From Pseudomonadales bacterium (GTDB lineage Bacteria > Pseudomonadota > Gammaproteobacteria > Pseudomonadales > Azotimanducaceae), in assembly GCA_007128525.1 (NCBI GenBank), contig SKXG01000069.1:1-8376 (forward strand): a DNA stretch of 8,376 nucleotides, given 5' to 3'. Within the stretch, counting starts at the first letter, position 1, and every line of letters starts with the position of its first letter. Shown piece after piece: positions 6,440 to 8,376 of this stretch. The notes under the pieces were generated by a model, which saw only the letters and a program-made list of their open reading frames with translations, was not told the DNA's origin and did no database searches. The position numbers and the translations under genes were made by a program.

Positions 6440-6503
6440 GCGCGACGCCAAGTCGGCGCGACGCCACGACGGCGCGACGCCACGACGGCGCGACGCCAAG
6501 TCG
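6440..6503. repeat. Four 16-bp tandem repeats
   Basis: Units at 6440-6455, 6456-6471, 6472-6487 and 6488-6503 are contiguous. The first and fourth read GCGCGACGCCAAGTCG; the second and third read GCGCGACGCCACGACG. Only two positions differ between the two versions, and the array is arranged A-B-B-A. A degenerate start of a further unit (GTGC) follows. There are no spacers, so this is not CRISPR. It could be a minisatellite, iterated protein-binding sites between divergent promoters, or part of a genome-wide extragenic repeat. Confidence 0.9.
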
Positions 6504-6550
6504 GTGCACTAACCAGCCGGAGCGGACAGCCTGTCGCGGGGCGATCTTAT

Positions 6551-6567
6551 GAATCGTCTGGTGATTC
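6551..6567. promoter_or_regulatory. Possible operator: short inverted repeat upstream of the reductase gene
   Basis: GAATC (6551-6555) and GATTC (6563-6567) form a 5-bp inverted repeat with a 7-bp spacer, about 43 bp before the reductase ATG. The 17-bp span fits a TetR-family operator, and a TetR-family gene lies in the same transcript. The arms are short, so chance occurrence is quite possible. A weak -10-like TAGCAT (6572-6577) follows, without a convincing -35. Confidence 0.25.
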
Positions 6568-6598
6568 GCGTTAGCATGGCTTCCCAAGGTGTGCCACT

Positions 6599-6603
6599 AG
6601 GAG
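6599..6603 (+). promoter_or_regulatory. Shine-Dalgarno site of the aldo/keto reductase gene
   Basis: AGGAG lies 6 nt before the ATG at 6610. This ideal spacing confirms the start, which also matches the conserved N-terminus of the family. Confidence 0.8.
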
Positions 6604-6609
6604 CAGAAC

Positions 6610-7617
6610 ATGGAGTACCGGCGGCTAGGCCGGCACGGGCTGGAGTTGCCTGCGCTGTGCCTGGGAACCATGACCTTCGGCCTGCAAGTTGATGAGGACG
6701 GCTCCCGCGACATTCTGGATCGTGCCTACGAGCACAGGCTGCGGTTTCTGGATACGGCGGATGCCTATCCACTCGGTGGCGATGGCAGCACGATTGGCAG
6801 GACTGAAGAGATCATTGGCCGCTGGGCAGCACAGCGCGGCAATCGTGACCGCCTGTTGATTGCTACCAAATGTTTCGCGCCCACACGAGGCGGCCCCAAC
6901 AATCGCGGGTTGTCCAGGGCACATATCATGGAGTCGGTAGAAGCCAGCCTGCGCCGGCTGCAGACCGACTATATTGATTTGTATCAGGCGCATGGATTTG
7001 ATCCGCACACGCCGATAGACGAGACGCTGCGTGCATTTGATGACCTGGTTCGACAGGGTAAGGTGCGTTACGTTGGATGTTCAAATTATCCGGCCTGGCG
7101 GCTTGGTGAAGCCTTGCGTGCCGCTGACCGGCTCAACATAACCGGATATCAGTCGGTACAACCCAGGTACAACCTGCTCTACCGGCAAATTGAAACTGAA
7201 CTGCTGCCACTGTGTCGCGATCAGGGGCTGGGCGTCCTGGTCTACAACCCGCTGGCGGGTGGCTTCCTGTCCGGCAAGTATCAGCCCGGTGAGGCGCCGC
7301 GGGCCGGCACCCGATTCACATTGGGGTCTGCTGCCCAGCGTTACCAGGCGCGCTACTGGCACGACGCGCAGTTCAAGGCGGTTGAACAGCTGCGTGCTGC
7401 ACTTGAACCTCGGCAGTTGAACATGGTGTCGGTGGCCGTCGGCTGGGTATTGGCGCAGGCCGGGGTCACTTCCGCCATCATCGGGGCGAGCCGCCCCGAA
7501 CAGCTCGACGCCAACCTGCAGGCACTGGACGTTGAATTCGATCAGGCATTGCAGGAAGCCTGCGACGCGCTCTGGTGGTCACTGCCGCGTCAGCCGGTTG
7601 CAGAAGGCTACCGGTGA
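6610..7617 (+). CDS. Aldo/keto reductase (NADP(H)-dependent TIM-barrel oxidoreductase)
   Basis: This 335-residue, full-length member of the aldo/keto reductase superfamily should reduce an aldehyde or ketone with NADPH in the cytoplasm (or the reverse). It opens MEYRRLGRHGLELPALCLGTMTFG, typical of the family. The catalytic tetrad is complete: Asp48 (FLDTADAY), Tyr53, Lys87 (ATKCF) and His128 (YQAHGFD). Also seen are GRTEEIIGRW (63-72), the GCSNY cofactor-side motif (156-160) with QSVQPRYNLLYR (181-192), and the C-terminal phosphate-binding motif IIGASRPEQLDANLQAL (290-306). It resembles the YajO/Tas-like, general-stress-type group (AKR11-13) more than the small sugar reductases. Its stop codon overlaps the start of the TetR-family gene (GTGA, 7614-7617), so the two are co-transcribed. 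Position divergent to the acyl-CoA carboxylase operon suggests, but does not prove, a carbonyl substrate in the same pathway. Confidence 0.93.
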   Translation: MEYRRLGRHGLELPALCLGTMTFGLQVDEDGSRDILDRAYEHRLRFLDTADAYPLGGDGSTIGRTEEIIGRWAAQRGNRDRLLIATKCFAPTRGGPNNRGLSRAHIMESVEASLRRLQTDYIDLYQAHGFDPHTPIDETLRAFDDLVRQGKVRYVGCSNYPAWRLGEALRAADRLNITGYQSVQPRYNLLYRQIETELLPLCRDQGLGVLVYNPLAGGFLSGKYQPGEAPRAGTRFTLGSAAQRYQARYWHDAQFKAVEQLRAALEPRQLNMVSVAVGWVLAQAGVTSAIIGASRPEQLDANLQALDVEFDQALQEACDALWWSLPRQPVAEGYR

Positions 7618-8376
7618 ACACGCGCGATATTGGGCGGTCATCGACGTCGTCCGTCGGTACGCAACCCACCCGTCGTTATCAGGCGCGTCAGCAGGCCATT
7701 GTTGATGAGGCTGTACGTATTCTGAATCACTCCGGCTTCAGCGGGATGCGGCTGCGCGACATTGCGGCTGCGCTGGGCATGGTGCCTACGGGCGTGCACT
7801 ACTACTTCCCGAACAAGGAACGCCTGGCGGCGACCTGCTATCTGCAGGCACTGGACCGGTATCGGAACTTCATCAAGCAGGCGCGGGATCGACCCACCAT
7901 GTCCGAAAGACTGCAGCGATTCGTCGCCGCATACGCCCTGGACAGGCGTGCAATGATGCGCTGCGAACGCCCGCCGATGGCAGTGTTCAATGACGTTGCG
8001 GCGCTGGCAGATGACGAGGTCAATAACGCTTACGCCCGCATGTTTCTCGGCGTAGCCCGTCTGGTGGCATGGTCGTCAGACGAAAGCTGGCAGGTACTTG
8101 CCGCTCGCGCGCATTTGGTGCTGGCCGAGCTCTATTGGTCCGCAGTCTGGTTGCCTGAGTATGGTCCTGAAGAGTACGACCAGATTGCAGATCGAATGAC
8201 GGCTTTGCTGCTGGACGGCTTGGCGGCACCAGGTGCTGAAAGCTTGATGCAGGCCCCGGTTGCTGAATTGCCGCTGGTTCAGGTGCCAGAGCCGGAAACT
8301 GATAACCAGTCGCGTGGACGTTTTCTCGCGGCCGCGATTGCGCTGATCAACGAGCAGGGCTATCACGGCGCGTCAG
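7614..8376 (+). CDS. TetR/AcrR-family transcriptional regulator, probably with two tandem TetR domains (3' truncated by window end)
   Basis: The frame is open from GTG 7614 to the right edge (254 codons, no stop). The GTG overlaps the reductase TGA (GTGA) and has an AAGG site 6 nt upstream (7604-7607). The next in-frame ATG would cut into the helix-turn-helix, so GTG is the likely start. The first TetR DNA-binding domain is at about residues 23-72: QAIVDEAVRILNHSGFSGMRLRDIAAALGMVPTGVHYYFPNKERLA, with the GVHYYFPNK recognition-helix signature. A helical ligand-binding-like region of about 150 residues follows, with Trp/Tyr-rich segments. At residues 233-254 a new TetR-type helix 1 appears (SRGRFLAAAIALINEQGYHGAS), matching the start of a second TetR N-terminal domain. 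The whole protein may be about 400 residues or more. It probably regulates its own transcript and the divergent operon; this is inference. Confidence 0.88.
   Translation, partial: MNTRDIGRSSTSSVGTQPTRRYQARQQAIVDEAVRILNHSGFSGMRLRDIAAALGMVPTGVHYYFPNKERLAATCYLQALDRYRNFIKQARDRPTMSERLQRFVAAYALDRRAMMRCERPPMAVFNDVAALADDEVNNAYARMFLGVARLVAWSSDESWQVLAARAHLVLAELYWSAVWLPEYGPEEYDQIADRMTALLLDGLAAPGAESLMQAPVAELPLVQVPEPETDNQSRGRFLAAAIALINEQGYHGAS

Larger units (their letters stand above)
6248..6609. other. Divergent non-coding region between the carboxylase operon and the aldo/keto reductase gene
   Basis: This 362-bp gap should contain the promoters for both directions but holds no gene I can support. From left to right it has a leader of about 70 bp before the carboxylase start, a long hairpin with a - strand T-tract (6318-6381), a small palindromic hairpin (6392-6422), four 16-bp tandem repeats (6440-6503), and about 105 bp with a short inverted repeat and the reductase ribosome site. 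Short open frames crossing it run through the hairpins and repeats and resemble no known protein. The dense structure suggests either regulatory RNA/operators or the remains of a small repetitive (REP-like or non-autonomous) element. Confidence 0.6.

Noticed and set aside
6440..6503. CRISPR array
   Set aside because: The 16-bp units are directly abutting with no spacers and there are no cas genes.
6329..6574. Arg-rich 81-codon frame in the divergent intergenic region
   Set aside because: It is made of the hairpin arm and the 16-bp repeats translated (repeating ARR/ATP-like peptides), has no good ribosome site, and resembles no family.

Overview
The window looks like a GC-rich proteobacterial chromosome segment, most likely a gammaproteobacterium. 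The evidence is a beta-barrel-type outer-membrane C-terminus, good Shine-Dalgarno sites, compact overlapping genes and family-level resemblance of the proteins. The taxon is inferred from general character, not from a marker gene.

Layout: (1) positions 1-292, + strand, hold the 3' end of a probable outer-membrane protein, followed by a strong intrinsic terminator (331-389). (2) Positions 416-6247, - strand, hold a tightly packed four-gene operon, transcribed right to left. Its order is acyl-CoA carboxylase carboxyltransferase (beta) subunit, biotin carboxylase/biotin carrier (alpha) subunit, a CaiB-family CoA-transferase-like protein without the catalytic Asp, and a second CaiB-family CoA-transferase that keeps the Asp. 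The last two junctions are 4-bp ATGA overlaps. (3) Positions 6248-6609 are a non-coding divergent region with a long hairpin plus T-tract on the - strand, a small palindromic hairpin, and four 16-bp tandem repeats. (4) Positions 6610-7617, + strand, encode an aldo/keto reductase. It overlaps by 4 bp (GTGA) a TetR-family regulator that runs off the window and seems to begin a second TetR-type DNA-binding domain at its truncated end.

Proposed working model (inference): the CaiB pair forms a heteromeric CoA-transferase that activates or exchanges CoA on an organic acid. The two-subunit biotin carboxylase carboxylates (or participates in interconverting) the CoA thioester. The divergent aldo/keto reductase handles a related carbonyl compound, and the TetR protein senses a pathway acyl-CoA or ligand and controls the divergent promoters. 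The substrate cannot be read from the sequence. The set does not match a textbook geranyl-CoA, methylcrotonyl-CoA or propionyl-CoA gene set, because no dehydrogenase, hydratase or lyase is visible here.
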